Source: Dehalococcoidia bacterium (GTDB lineage Bacteria; Chloroflexota; Dehalococcoidia; Lucifugimonadales; SHYT01). Taken from it: 64,000 nucleotides of DNA. Shown here one piece after another: positions 1 to 9,757 of the stretch. Location: the NCBI GenBank assembly GCA_009692665.1, contig SHYT01000004.1, positions 1-64,000 of the forward strand, in the 5' to 3' direction. The stretch's first letter is position 1. Every line of letters starts with the position of its first letter. The translations under genes were made by a program, and so were the position numbers. The notes under the pieces were generated by a model that was not told where the DNA came from, ran no database searches, and was given only the letters and a program-made list of their open reading frames with translations.

Positions 1-431
1 TTCTGGCACGAGGCAATCCCAAGCATGTCCAACAGATTGAGGACGTGGCGCGGGCAGGCATGACAATCGTTAATCGTCAGGAAGGCTCAGGGAGCCGCGC
101 GTTGCTGGACCGGCTGCTCGCGCAGCGCCGTATCACGCATCGCGCGGTGCGGGGCTACGAGCGCTCCGTGCAAGGGCACCTGGCAGTGGCAGAGGTGGTG
201 TCGGCCGGGTTGGTGGACGCCGGGATAGGCGTGCAGGCGGCGGCGAATGCATTTGGCCTCGACTTCCTTCCGCTGGACCAAGAGCGGTACGATCTAGTCA
301 TCCCCAACAAATTGCTCGACGATTTGCCCGTGCGTGTTCTGCTGGACGCGCTCCGCCGACCCAACATGCGCAGCCAAGTGGAGGCGCTTGGTGGGTACGA
401 TGCCGCAGCCATGGGGCAGCCGCTCAACTAG
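1..431 (+). CDS. C-terminal part of a PBP-like (molybdate-binding type) substrate-binding domain protein, truncated by window start
   Basis: Frame 3 is open from the edge: LARGNPKHVQQIEDVARAGMTIVNRQEGSGSRALLDRLL..., typical of PBP-like domains fused to ModE/HTH regulators. Confidence 0.7.
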   Translation, partial: LARGNPKHVQQIEDVARAGMTIVNRQEGSGSRALLDRLLAQRRITHRAVRGYERSVQGHLAVAEVVSAGLVDAGIGVQAAANAFGLDFLPLDQERYDLVIPNKLLDDLPVRVLLDALRRPNMRSQVEALGGYDAAAMGQPLN

Positions 432-496
432 ACGGTCAGACGCCTTTCCTTCCGGCTTCGTTCTTGGTGCATTTCGCCGCCTGCTACTATTGTTGT

Positions 497-844
497 ATGG
501 TGAAGCAGGCGAAAAAATCCACGGGCATCGCGGCGAGGGTCGCGTCGGCGGAGCGGTCCATGCGGCGCGTTGAGCGGCAGATCATGACGCTGCAAGGGCA
601 GTATGAGCAGCTGGCTGAGCGGCGAAATGCGTTGCAGCGCGCGGCGCATCTGCTGCTATTTGAGGGTATCGAGGCGGACGGCACCGTCACCTGGGCAACG
701 GTGTGCCGCCTCAAAGGGTGGCCGTCGAGTAGCAGTGCACACGTCATCGTGAAGCGCCGAGACCCCCGCCTGCACGCGCTCCTCCACCGCGCATCGCTCG
801 GACAATGGTGCGCGCTGGACAAGGCCAGGTATCCGCTGGAATGA
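497..844 (+). CDS. Hypothetical protein with a coiled-coil-like N-terminus
   Basis: ORF MVKQAKKSTGIAARVASAERSMRRVERQIMTLQGQYEQL... Confidence 0.45.
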   Translation: MVKQAKKSTGIAARVASAERSMRRVERQIMTLQGQYEQLAERRNALQRAAHLLLFEGIEADGTVTWATVCRLKGWPSSSSAHVIVKRRDPRLHALLHRASLGQWCALDKARYPLE

Positions 845-1146
845 CCGACCGCTTTTTCGGCCAGCCCATCCGCGTGACCACGGGCGGCGACGTGAAACAA
901 CCCGAGACCTTTTGGCTTAACGACCAGGAGCATCGCGTTGCGCAGTTACTGGCGATGTGGTCTGACTACGGGTTTGGCAAAGTGAAGGTCAAGCGGCCCA
1001 AGTGGTTCATGCGCCACCACCGCACGTACTATTACTGCAATGTTCTCGTACGGTCCGCTGACAGCGTCAACCACCTTCAGCGTGAAGGCTTAGACAAAAC
1101 AATACCTGCTATGCTGTGCGCGCCGCATTTGTATCGTATGAGGTAA
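841..1146 (+). CDS. Small hypothetical protein, possibly DUF6504-like
   Basis: ORF MTDRFFGQPIRVTTGGDVKQPETFWLNDQEHRVAQLL..., overlapping the previous stop by 4 nt. Confidence 0.4.
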   Translation: MTDRFFGQPIRVTTGGDVKQPETFWLNDQEHRVAQLLAMWSDYGFGKVKVKRPKWFMRHHRTYYYCNVLVRSADSVNHLQREGLDKTIPAMLCAPHLYRMR

Positions 1147-1149
1147 GGC

Positions 1150-1557
1150 ATGGCACAGTCGCTGAAGGTATCAGCAGTGCTCCCCGCGGCGGCGGAACGC
1201 ATTTATAAGGCATGGCTGAGCGGCAAGGAACATTCAGCGTTTACGGGCAGCGACGCCAAGGTGACTGCGCGCGTAGGCGGTGCATTCACGGCCTGGGACG
1301 GGTATATCAAGGGCAAGACGCTGGAGCTTGAACCCAACAGGCGGATCGTGCAGTCCTGGCGCACGACCGATTTCTACGACGACAGTTCGGACTCGCGGCT
1401 TGAGGTGCTGCTAGAACCAACGGCCAGAGGCACGAAGATTACGCTAGTGCAGACGAACATACCGTACGGCCAGGCGGATGAGTATCGACAGGGCTGGAAA
1501 GATCACTACTTTGCGCCCATGAAAGCGTACTTTGTCGCTGGGACGAAGAAAAAGTAG
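1150..1557 (+). CDS. SRPBCC / AHSA1-like domain protein
   Basis: MAQSLKVSAVLPAAAERIYKAWLSGKEHSAFTG...RIVQSWRTTDF...GTKITLVQTNIPYGQADEYRQGWKDHYFAPMKAYF. Confidence 0.8.
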   Translation: MAQSLKVSAVLPAAAERIYKAWLSGKEHSAFTGSDAKVTARVGGAFTAWDGYIKGKTLELEPNRRIVQSWRTTDFYDDSSDSRLEVLLEPTARGTKITLVQTNIPYGQADEYRQGWKDHYFAPMKAYFVAGTKKK

Positions 1558-1620
1558 CGGCTCCCAAAAAGCTGGTAGCCGCGTGGCGTCGGGCTGCGTG
1601 GGTGATATACTCGTAGGGCT

Positions 1621-2448
1621 ATGCGTATACTTCTGACCAATGACGACGGCGTCCTTGCTCCGGGCATCAGAGCGGCGGCCGCTGCACTTAAGGAAATTGG
1701 CGACGTCACCGTCTGCGCGCCTGACCGCGAGCAGAGTGGCACCGGCACCGCTGTCTCGCTGCAATCACCCCTTCGCCTTACAGAAGTCGAGCCCATTGTG
1801 CCGGGCGTACCAAGCTGGCGTGTGGAAGGCACCCCGTGCGACGCGGCCATCGTCGCTCTTGAGGTGCTGATGCGGGACAAGGTGGACCTGCTAGTGGCGG
1901 GTATCAACGCGGGCGCAAACCTTGGTGAAGACGTGCTGGTGTCCGGCACAGTGGGCGCGGCGTTGCAGGGGTACTTCCGAGGTGTGCCGTCGCTGGCGTT
2001 TTCCGTGACCGCGCTGGCAGACATTCACTGGGAGCCGGCCGCCCAGTTACTCAAGCAACTGGCTACCGCGCTGTCTAATGAGGGACTCTCCACAGTGCTC
2101 CCCCGCGATGTTGCTGACCGTCCGTTGCTGCTGAACGTGAACTTGCCAAACTTGCCCGCACACGAGATTAAGGGTGTGGAAATCACGCGGCTGGGGAAGC
2201 GCGCGTATGCGGACGTGGTGAAAGAAGGGCATGACGGCCGCAGGCAATGGTACTGGGTGATGCGTGATAAGCCGGTGTGGGAGCTGGTGGAAGGGACTGA
2301 CATCTGGGCCATCCGCCACAATCAGGTTTCTATCACGCCGCTGCATACGGACTTGACCTATGATAAGTTTCCGCCAAGTCTGGTGCCGATTGCCAAGGTG
2401 CTGTTTGAAGGATTGCAGAAAGCAAAGCAGGCGGAGAAGAGCAGCTGA
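1621..2448 (+). CDS. surE: 5'/3'-nucleotidase SurE
   Basis: MRILLTNDDGVLAPGI...VCAPDREQSGTGTAVSL...VAGINAGANLGEDVLVSGTVGAA. Confidence 0.95.
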   Translation: MRILLTNDDGVLAPGIRAAAAALKEIGDVTVCAPDREQSGTGTAVSLQSPLRLTEVEPIVPGVPSWRVEGTPCDAAIVALEVLMRDKVDLLVAGINAGANLGEDVLVSGTVGAALQGYFRGVPSLAFSVTALADIHWEPAAQLLKQLATALSNEGLSTVLPRDVADRPLLLNVNLPNLPAHEIKGVEITRLGKRAYADVVKEGHDGRRQWYWVMRDKPVWELVEGTDIWAIRHNQVSITPLHTDLTYDKFPPSLVPIAKVLFEGLQKAKQAEKSS

Positions 2449-3156
2449 GAATCCTCACCAGACGCGGCCGACTGCTAGTTGCGGTGGTCTTGCGGGCATG
2501 CATTGTTTTACGGATTGTCCTGCGAACCGGTGAGCAAGATAGCGATGATAGCGAACGGCCCCAGAAGCAGGCTAACGCCAAGCCACGCCAGTGCGCTACG
2601 GCCTCTGGAAGACGCAATCATGCTCGCGACAGCGGCTGAGAACACCCAAAGCGCAGGGATGAGAATGGCGATTTCCGACCCCCATCCGATGTGCCCGATT
2701 AGGCATAGAGAACCAATGTTCTTATTACACGCTACTGCAGGGAGTTAGTCAAGTTGAGCGTGACAATTAGTAGTGGGTCAATTTGAGATCGGAATCCTGT
2801 AGGGGAGCTATCTGGAATTATGGGATTTGGCACAAAGTCCAACTGGGCCGACCAAACTGGGAAACGCTGCCCTCTCCTGTGGTGTCCGTTCATCCTTCGA
2901 CTCCGCCCTGCTGTAGGCAGTCGGGTACTACTGCGCTTCGCTCAAGACGAACGGGCTGAAATGGAGCTCACCACGAACGGGGAAAACAAGTGACTGCGAA
3001 AGGGGGCAAGGGGCCGGGCACTCTGTTCGCCGTGTCAAACAGATAATCACATGTCACATTGACCCGCTATTCTGACAATTATGGGGGTACGAACTTTGAC
3101 ACTGCTTGTGAACATGAGTACCATTGCGCGTACAACCTGCCCATGGAGGTACCGCG

Positions 3157-3783
3157 ATGGTTGAGCCGCGGTTGCCTAGACCCGCAAAAGAGATCAGGAA
3201 GACTGACGACGAGCGAAAGGCGCGCGTCCCGCCGGGCCAATTTCTTACAGAGAAGTTTCCGGTCCTGACGTACGGCTCCACGCCCAAGATTGACCTCCGA
3301 ACGTGGCGGTTTCGCCTGTTTGGGCTGGTGGACGAAGAGCGCGAGCTAACGTGGCAGCAGATGATGGCGCTCACCAAGGTAATGCTCACCGCCGACTTCC
3401 ATTGCGTTACGCAGTGGAGCCGCTTTGACAACGCGTGGGAGGGCATTGCGGCCAAAGACCTGGTGGCTATGATGCATCCCAAGCCGGAAGCGACGCACGT
3501 GATGGTGCATTGCTACGGCGGATACACAACGAATCTGCCAATTGAAGTCCTTCGGGAAGAAGAGTCTATCTTTACCTATAAGCATGATGGTAAAGATTTG
3601 CCACCAGACCACGGTGGGCCCATGCGGCTGATTATCCCGAAGCTGTACGGCTGGAAGAGCGCCAAGTGGGTGAATGGCATGGAATTCATGAAGGGTGATA
3701 AACCGGGCTTCTGGGAACTTCGGGGCTACCACATGCACGGCGATCCCTGGGAGGAAGAACGTTTCTGGGAAGAGCTTATGTAG
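3157..3783 (+). CDS. Sulfite-oxidase / YedY-like molybdopterin-dependent oxidoreductase
   Basis: TYGSTPKIDLRTWRFRLFGLVDEERELTWQQMMAL...DFHCVTQWS (Moco Cys motif)...RLIIPKLYGWKSAKWVNGMEFM. Confidence 0.85.
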   Translation: MVEPRLPRPAKEIRKTDDERKARVPPGQFLTEKFPVLTYGSTPKIDLRTWRFRLFGLVDEERELTWQQMMALTKVMLTADFHCVTQWSRFDNAWEGIAAKDLVAMMHPKPEATHVMVHCYGGYTTNLPIEVLREEESIFTYKHDGKDLPPDHGGPMRLIIPKLYGWKSAKWVNGMEFMKGDKPGFWELRGYHMHGDPWEEERFWEELM

Positions 3784-3812
3784 GCGGCGCTCATGCGTGC
3801 ACATCTCCGTAT

Positions 3813-3859
3813 GCAAAATGTAGGGGGGCGGGTTTCAAACCCGCCCCCCTACATTTTGC
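3813..3859. repeat. 47 nt perfect inverted repeat, GGTTTCAA hairpin family, copy 1
   Basis: gcaaaatgtaggggggcgggttt-c-aaacccgcccccctacattttgc; 23 bp perfect arms. Confidence 0.9.
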
Positions 3860-3865
3860 CGGCAA

Positions 3866-4387
3866 ATGGACTGGCCCGATCCGGATGGTACGCTATGTGG
3901 GTACACGTGGAGCGGAGACGAACAGGTGCAAGTTCCCATGAACCGGCAGGCGCAGGATATGGAGTGGCTCGGCAGGCTGCAGCGGGATGGAGTGCAGACG
4001 CTGCTGCCGCAGCCAGTAGACCCGCCGCAGCTGTTTTTCAAGGCGATCGGGCAGTTCAATGATGGCGCGCACTGGCACTGCCATGAGACGCTTGAAGAGG
4101 TCTGGCATCATACGCTCTATCCGCAGCGGCTGTTCTACTACGCACTCATCAAGGCCGCAGTGGGGTTTGTACATGCGGGCCGCCACAACGAGCGGGGTGC
4201 TATAAGCCAATTCCAAGCAGCCAAGGCATACTTGGAGCCGTTCTTGCCTCGCTACCTGGGCGTCCGCACAGAACCGTTGCACCATGAGATTGCGGCATGG
4301 CTGGAGCGTCTGCATAGCCCGGCGCCGCTCCCGTGGGACGCTTTTGACCAAGTTCCGCGGCCCAAAATCCAACTGGCGCTCAGCTAG
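3866..4387 (+). CDS. DUF309 domain-containing protein
   Basis: FNDGAHWHCHETLEEVWHHTLYPQRLFYYALIKAAVGFVHAGRHNERGA. Confidence 0.8.
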   Translation: MDWPDPDGTLCGYTWSGDEQVQVPMNRQAQDMEWLGRLQRDGVQTLLPQPVDPPQLFFKAIGQFNDGAHWHCHETLEEVWHHTLYPQRLFYYALIKAAVGFVHAGRHNERGAISQFQAAKAYLEPFLPRYLGVRTEPLHHEIAAWLERLHSPAPLPWDAFDQVPRPKIQLALS

Positions 4388-4408
4388 TTGGGCATGGCTC
4401 AAGAAAAC

Positions 4409-4446
4409 CTAAGGAGGAGTCCTTCTCCAGAAGGACTCCTCCTTAG
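4409..4446. terminator. Bidirectional terminator-like hairpin between convergent genes
   Basis: ctaaggaggagtccttct-cc-agaaggactcctccttag; 18 bp perfect stem. Confidence 0.75.
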
Positions 4447-4470
4447 AGTTGTGCAGTACAGGGGCTCGCG

Positions 4471-4638
4471 CTACGCGACTTTCTGCATATGCAGCACTTT
4501 GGCCGTTATCCGGCCCTTCCTCTCAGGTACGTCAACAATCAGGCTGCAGCTAATGCACTGCAGGTAATTGCCATAACCGTCGGAATGCTGTTGTAGGGTA
4601 CCCTTGCACTTTGGACAGGAATTGAATAAGAGTGTCAT
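4471..4638 (-). CDS. Small zinc-ribbon protein
   Basis: MTLLFNSCPKCKGTLQQHSDGYGNYLQCISCSLIVDV (two CxxC motifs); aaggaggt SD upstream. Confidence 0.6.
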   Translation of the reverse strand: MTLLFNSCPKCKGTLQQHSDGYGNYLQCISCSLIVDVPERKGRITAKVLHMQKVA

Positions 4639-4797
4639 GTGAACCTCCTTGACCACTCATCTTTATAACGGTCTGGCGTCTCTTCTGGACGCGTCCCTTT
4701 TAGAAACGTGCCAGACCAGGTTTTGTAAGGCCGCAACCTTCAGGCTTCTGCAGCCTGGCAGCCGGACCCTCTGACCTATCGTTTCACATACTAGAAT

Positions 4798-4818
4798 ATT
4801 GACACGGCCCATGTCAAG
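4798..4818. promoter_or_regulatory. Candidate HspR operator (HAIR-like inverted repeat)
   Basis: aTTGACA-cggccca-TGTCAAg; 6 bp arms with N7 spacer, like HAIR CTTGAGT-N7-ACTCAAG; directly upstream of the hspR-like gene. Confidence 0.55.
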
Positions 4819-4883
4819 GGATACGATACGAGATGTGCGTAGGGCGTCGCGGCCTGGACGCTGAGGATGGGGGAAAGGTGGCT

Positions 4884-5435
4884 ATGGCGCAAACTCGCAA
4901 AAAGGGAACGGCTCGGCCGGCTGCAATGCCCGCAGAGCCGCACATTCCGACGATCAAGGTGGCGGAGCCGGCGGCTGGACGCAGGCGGCGGGCGACAAAG
5001 GCTGCCGAGGGCGTGTACGTTATCAGCGTGGCGGCCAGGCTGTTGGAGATGCACCCGCAGACGCTCAGGAAGTATGAGCGCGCAGGATTAGTCAGTCCGT
5101 CAAGGACAGATGGCTTGCTCAGGCTGTATTCTGAACAGGACATCGCGCGTTTGCGCATGGTCAAGCACTTGGTGGACCATTGGGGCATGAACCTCGCGGG
5201 CGTGGAAGTTACTATTACCCTGATGGATGATATGTTCATCATGCAGCAACGGCTTCAGCCGTTCATGGACTCCAACGACGAGATGTTGACCGTGTTCCGC
5301 CAGGTGTGGAATGAAATGCTCGACTCGCTGCAGTTGCCGGGCATGGCAGGCCACGCGACAGACAGGAATGTAACAGTACTGCAAGGAGAAGACGAGAATG
5401 AGCCAACCGGGCGAAAAGGAACGCGGCGAAGCTGA
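4884..5435 (+). CDS. hspR: MerR-family heat-shock regulator, HspR-like
   Basis: GVYVISVAARLLEMHPQTLRKYERAGLVSPSRTDGLLRLYSEQDIARLRMVKHLVDHWGMNLAGVE; immediately upstream of grpE-dnaK. Confidence 0.8.
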   Translation: MAQTRKKGTARPAAMPAEPHIPTIKVAEPAAGRRRRATKAAEGVYVISVAARLLEMHPQTLRKYERAGLVSPSRTDGLLRLYSEQDIARLRMVKHLVDHWGMNLAGVEVTITLMDDMFIMQQRLQPFMDSNDEMLTVFRQVWNEMLDSLQLPGMAGHATDRNVTVLQGEDENEPTGRKGTRRS

Positions 5436-5991
5436 GGGCTTGGCGCAGCAGCCGGGCGAGAGCCAAACAGCGGAGACCACCCGCACCGCGCACGGACTCC
5501 CGCCCGGCGCCGAGGCAACCGCAGAGCAACGATTGCAGGCGGAGCTAGAAGAAGCCCAGCGCGAGCGGAGCCAGTTCAAGGCGACGCTCCAGCGTGTGCA
5601 GGCCGACTTTGCGAATTATCAGAAACGCATGACCGACGAGCGGCTGGAGTCGCAGAAGAATGCGGGCGCCCAACTGCTCTCAAAGCTGTTTCCGCTCATT
5701 GACGACTTTGAGCGCGCGCTGGCGCAAGCGCCCAAGGATATCGAATCGCCGTGGCTGGACGGGACGCGCCTGATCGCAACCAAGTTCCAGGCGTTTCTCA
5801 GAGAAGCCGGCGTGCAGATCGTTGACCCCGTAGGACAAGCGTTTGACCCGTGGGAGCATGAGGTCATCGCCTACCTGGAGGGGAAGGACCAACCGGATGG
5901 CCGCGTGGTGAACGTGGCGTCCAAAGGATACAAGCTGAACGGCCGTGTCTTGCGGCCCGCCCAAGTTGTAGTCGGCAAAAGGACCGGATAG
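5398..5991 (+). CDS. grpE: Nucleotide exchange factor GrpE
   Basis: [20 protein letters not shown]...[11 protein letters not shown]...[15 protein letters not shown]...[17 protein letters not shown]. Confidence 0.93.
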   Translation: MSQPGEKERGEAEGLAQQPGESQTAETTRTAHGLPPGAEATAEQRLQAELEEAQRERSQFKATLQRVQADFANYQKRMTDERLESQKNAGAQLLSKLFPLIDDFERALAQAPKDIESPWLDGTRLIATKFQAFLREAGVQIVDPVGQAFDPWEHEVIAYLEGKDQPDGRVVNVASKGYKLNGRVLRPAQVVVGKRTG

Positions 5992-6017
5992 CTCGTCTAA
6001 GAGGGAGGCTAGGAAAC

Positions 6018-7946
6018 ATGGCAAAGGTAATTGGTATAGACCTGGGAACAACCAACTCAGTCATGGCATATGTGGAGGCGGGCCAACCGGTTGTTATTGA
6101 AAACGCGGAAGGCTCTCGCCTCACGCCGTCAGTCGTCGCCGTCAACCCCAAGAGTGGGGAGCGGTACGTGGGCCACATAGCCCGACGGCAGGCGGTGGTG
6201 AACTCGGAGAATACCGTATTCTCTGTGAAGCGCCTCATGGGCCGCAAGTTTGACGACCCCATTGTCCAAGAGGACATGAAGCGCCTTCCGTACAAAGTCG
6301 TCCGCGCCGCCAACGGGGACGCGCACGTGCAGATGGGCGACAAGGCTTACTCCCCGCCTGAAGTCTCCGCCATGATCTTGCAGAAGATGAAGATTGACGC
6401 GGAAGCCAAGTTGGGCGAGAAGATTACCGAGGCGGTCATCACCGTCCCTGCGTACTTCAATGACGCCCAGCGCCAGGCCACCAAGGACGCGGGTTCCATC
6501 GCGGGCCTGAACGTCCTGCGCATCGTGAACGAGCCGACGGCATCCGCATTGGCCTATGGCCTGGAGAAGAAAAAGGAAGCGACTATCGCTGTCTTTGACT
6601 TTGGCGGGGGCACGTTCGATATCACTATCCTCCGCCTGGGCGACGGCGTGTTCGAAGTGCTCAGCACCAACGGCGATACGCACCTTGGCGGCGATGACTT
6701 TGACCAGCGCGTCATGGACTGGCTCGCTGATGAATTCAAGAAGGAAACAGGCATCGACCTGAAGAAGGACCGCATGGCTCTGCAGCGCCTGCGGGAGGCA
6801 GCCGAGAAAGCAAAGATCGAGCTGTCCTCCGTAGCGCAGACGGAAATCAACCTGCCGTTTATCTCGGCGGATCAGACTGGCCCTAAGCACTTGGTCAAGA
6901 CCATGACCCGCGCTCAGCTTGAGCAGCTGACCGCTGCCCTTCTGGCCCGGGCTGACGGCCCGTGCAAGCAGGCTATCGCCGACGCGAAGCTGACGTTAGC
7001 CCAAATCAACGAGGTCATCTTGGTGGGCGGCATGACCCGCATGCCCGCCATGATTGAAAAAGCCAAGCAGATCTTCGGCAAAGAGCCGAACAAGACGGTA
7101 AACCCGGACGAGGCCGTTGGCCTTGGCGCAGCGCTGCAGGCCGCAGTGCTCAAGGGTGAGGTGCGGGACATCTTGCTGCTGGACGTCACGCCGCTGACCC
7201 TCGGCCTGGAGACGCTGGGCGGCGTCATGCACCCGCTCATCCCGCGCAACACGACCATTCCGTCGTCGAAGTCAGACCAGTTCACCACGGCTGCGGACAA
7301 CCAGCGCAGCGTTGAAGTGCACGTCCTCCAGGGGGAGCGTCCCATGGCGGCGGATAACAAGTCCATTGGCCGGTTCATTCTGGACGATATCCTGCCCGCC
7401 CCACGTGGCATGCCTAAGGTTGAGGTGATGTTCGATATTGACGCGAACGGCATTTTGAGTGTGTCCGCGAAGGACACCGCAACGGGCCGCCAGCAGAAGA
7501 TTGTCATCCACGCAAGCTCCGGCCTGGACAAGACCGAGGTGGAAAAACTCATCAAACAGGCCGAGCAGAACGCGGAAGCCGACCGCCGCCGCAAGGAAGA
7601 GGTGGAGCTGCGCAACCAGAGTGAGCAGCTTGCCTACGCCGCGGAGAAGTTGTTGGCTGACCATAAGGACCGCATACCGGCGGATATACAAACGGAAATT
7701 CAGGAAAAGATTACATCGCTGCGCTCCGCCATGCAGGCAAACGATGTTGCCAAGATGAAGACGGAGTTGCAGGAATTGAACCAGGCCATGCAGCGTGTGG
7801 GTACGGCCGCCTATCAGCAGGCGGCCACGCCGCCGGGCGGCCAGGCCCCAGGCGCCGGCCCCGAAGGCGGCCCGCAGCCGCCCGGCGGCGAAGGTCCCGG
7901 CCCCAGTGGCCAAGGCCCCGTGGAAGGCAACTTCCGCGAAGTCTAA
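6018..7946 (+). CDS. dnaK: Molecular chaperone DnaK
   Basis: [40 protein letters not shown]...[13 protein letters not shown]...Gly/Pro-rich C-terminus. Confidence 0.98.
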   Translation: MAKVIGIDLGTTNSVMAYVEAGQPVVIENAEGSRLTPSVVAVNPKSGERYVGHIARRQAVVNSENTVFSVKRLMGRKFDDPIVQEDMKRLPYKVVRAANGDAHVQMGDKAYSPPEVSAMILQKMKIDAEAKLGEKITEAVITVPAYFNDAQRQATKDAGSIAGLNVLRIVNEPTASALAYGLEKKKEATIAVFDFGGGTFDITILRLGDGVFEVLSTNGDTHLGGDDFDQRVMDWLADEFKKETGIDLKKDRMALQRLREAAEKAKIELSSVAQTEINLPFISADQTGPKHLVKTMTRAQLEQLTAALLARADGPCKQAIADAKLTLAQINEVILVGGMTRMPAMIEKAKQIFGKEPNKTVNPDEAVGLGAALQAAVLKGEVRDILLLDVTPLTLGLETLGGVMHPLIPRNTTIPSSKSDQFTTAADNQRSVEVHVLQGERPMAADNKSIGRFILDDILPAPRGMPKVEVMFDIDANGILSVSAKDTATGRQQKIVIHASSGLDKTEVEKLIKQAEQNAEADRRRKEEVELRNQSEQLAYAAEKLLADHKDRIPADIQTEIQEKITSLRSAMQANDVAKMKTELQELNQAMQRVGTAAYQQAATPPGGQAPGAGPEGGPQPPGGEGPGPSGQGPVEGNFREV

Positions 7947-7970
7947 GCAGGGGGGCAGCCCCCGAATATG

Positions 7971-8010
7971 GAAGCGTAAAGGCGGGTTTCAAAACCCGCC
8001 CTTACGCTTC
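7971..8010. repeat. GGTTTCAA hairpin family, copy 2, downstream of dnaK
   Basis: gaagcgtaa-a-ggcgggttt-ca-aaacccgcc-c-ttacgcttc; 9+9 bp arms, one mismatch. Confidence 0.85.
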
Positions 8011-8269
8011 GCCCAAACTGGATCTCGGCGGCAAGTGATCCACATGCAACCAGCGCAAGCCGAGGCAGCCTGGGAGGCCAATTCAGGAGCTTCCCATCTC
8101 GGATTAGCAAGAGTGATTAGTGTTTGATTCTAAATACTGCCTAGATTCACCTTAGAAATACACCCGAGAGCCGCTAAAAGCGTTATCATCAATGTGGGGT
8201 TCTTAGACAGGCGTACGCCGCTGACAACCCCTCCGCCTCAGCAATAGGCGGAAGTAGAAGGAGGTGCCA

Positions 8270-8569
8270 ATGGATGATATCAAGGCACCCACAACGCAAG
8301 GGCCGGTAGAGACGGGCGGTACAGCGGCCACCGTTGCCTTAAATGAAAACCTTGTGCCTTACACTCCTTTGCAGCTTCTTAACATTAATCGACTGAGGGA
8401 GTTACTGGAGAGGCAGGGGAATGCGGGGCGAGCGGAGCCCTGGATAAAGAAGGCACTTTCTAAGGCGGTTTACTCGGTCTTCTTGGACTGTGTTATGGCA
8501 GGGACCGAGAAAGAGGCCCGCGAGCTTATTGGGCAAAAGGTGCCTGAAAAGGCACAAGCCCAAAGTTAA
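8270..8569 (+). CDS. Hypothetical protein
   Basis: ORF MDDIKAPTTQGPVETGG...TPLQLLNINRLRELLERQGNAGRAEPWIKKAL; SD aaggagg upstream; terminator downstream. Confidence 0.6.
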   Translation: MDDIKAPTTQGPVETGGTAATVALNENLVPYTPLQLLNINRLRELLERQGNAGRAEPWIKKALSKAVYSVFLDCVMAGTEKEARELIGQKVPEKAQAQS

Positions 8570-8578
8570 GAGAGCATG

Positions 8579-8610
8579 AAAAGCCCTCGCTAATTAGCGA
8601 GGGCTTTTTT
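8579..8610 (+). terminator. Rho-independent terminator
   Basis: aaaagccctcgctaa-ttagcgagggctttttt. Confidence 0.9.
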
Positions 8611-8629
8611 CTTGGTACCTAGGACCATA

Positions 8630-9610
8630 TCATGCCGGTCCTACTGGCCCGCTCTGTCCACTTTGTCCCTGGTCGCCGGGCTGACGCCTGCGCAGGAAGT
8701 CTTCTAGGTCTTTAAGGACAGCATCGGGGCTTGGCAGCTCTTCTTGCTGTCCTCCTGTCGATGTTTGCTGCTGAGCAGACGACTGCTGCGGCGCCTGTGC
8801 ATTCAACCCTCCATCATATTGCTGTTCAAGTCGTCGCACATACGCTTGCAACTCAAGGTTATTGGCGAGCGCCTTGCTTACCTCAGCCTCGAACCCACCG
8901 GCTGCCGTAAGCAGCGGGTCGAGGGATACCGGCAGCGGCATGAACTTCAAGAGCGATTGCATGATAGAGTGTGTGACTTTGGGGTTGGGCGAGGTCTGCA
9001 GATAATGCGGTGCGTGCCCCCAGAGCATACCGTACTCGCGGCCACGGGCCTCGCACTCTAGGGTGAACGCTGTTGAGATGCCTGTTGGGCCTTGGTATGT
9101 TGGGCGCTGCCGCGCGCCAAAGATGCCAGCTTCGGCAAAAACCTCACGGAGCTGCGGTGTGCTGCCCGTGCCCGTGATAACAGGCACACGAGTGTGCGGC
9201 GTACCGTCCAGAAACGCGCCCAGCAGCAGCGTAGGCTTTGTCTGGTACGCTTCAATGACTTCTAGCAGCAGGTTGCAGTACGTTTTCCAGTGGATCTGAG
9301 GTTCTAGGCCGACAAAGATAATGAGGTCGGAGCCACCCTTAGGGTTTTTCCAGAAATAGAACTCATTTGCAGGCCAGCGGATAAAGCGCTTGCCTTGGTC
9401 ATCCATCATCACCATAGGACGCATGCGGGTAAAGACGTAGAAATCCTCTGAGTCCAACTCGGCAAATTTGGTCGCTTCGAGGCTGTGGACTAGGTAGCGT
9501 GCGCTGCTGGTGGCAGCTTCCTGAGCATCCGCCCAACCGCCAAAGGCGCCGATGAACACGGGGTTCCGCAGTTCCGGCTTTGAATGCCAGATCAATGGGC
9601 CCATATTCAT
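8630..9610 (-). CDS. PAC2-family (proteasome assembly chaperone-like) protein
   Basis: MNMGPLIWHSKPELRNPVFIGAFGGWADAQEAATSSARYLV...IFVGLEPQIHW...EVIEAYQTKPTLLLGAFLDGTPHTRVP. Confidence 0.8.
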   Translation of the reverse strand: MNMGPLIWHSKPELRNPVFIGAFGGWADAQEAATSSARYLVHSLEATKFAELDSEDFYVFTRMRPMVMMDDQGKRFIRWPANEFYFWKNPKGGSDLIIFVGLEPQIHWKTYCNLLLEVIEAYQTKPTLLLGAFLDGTPHTRVPVITGTGSTPQLREVFAEAGIFGARQRPTYQGPTGISTAFTLECEARGREYGMLWGHAPHYLQTSPNPKVTHSIMQSLLKFMPLPVSLDPLLTAAGGFEAEVSKALANNLELQAYVRRLEQQYDGGLNAQAPQQSSAQQQTSTGGQQEELPSPDAVLKDLEDFLRRRQPGDQGQSGQSGPVGPA

Positions 9611-9757
9611 TTGCCTCTCTTCATACCAGCGCTATGGAGCGTAGCGAAATCTGCACACGGGATGGATCTCGAGAATAAGGACACTCTAGCACTGCCCTCT
9701 ACCCTTCGCAAGAAAAGCAAGTCAATGTTTCGAGCTTAGTCACCGTGCGGACACCAG

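Noticed and set aside
6129-6890. Long antisense ORFs opposite dnaK, clpC, radA and alaS
   Set aside because: Mirror-frame artefacts of GC-rich coding DNA; no recognisable domains.
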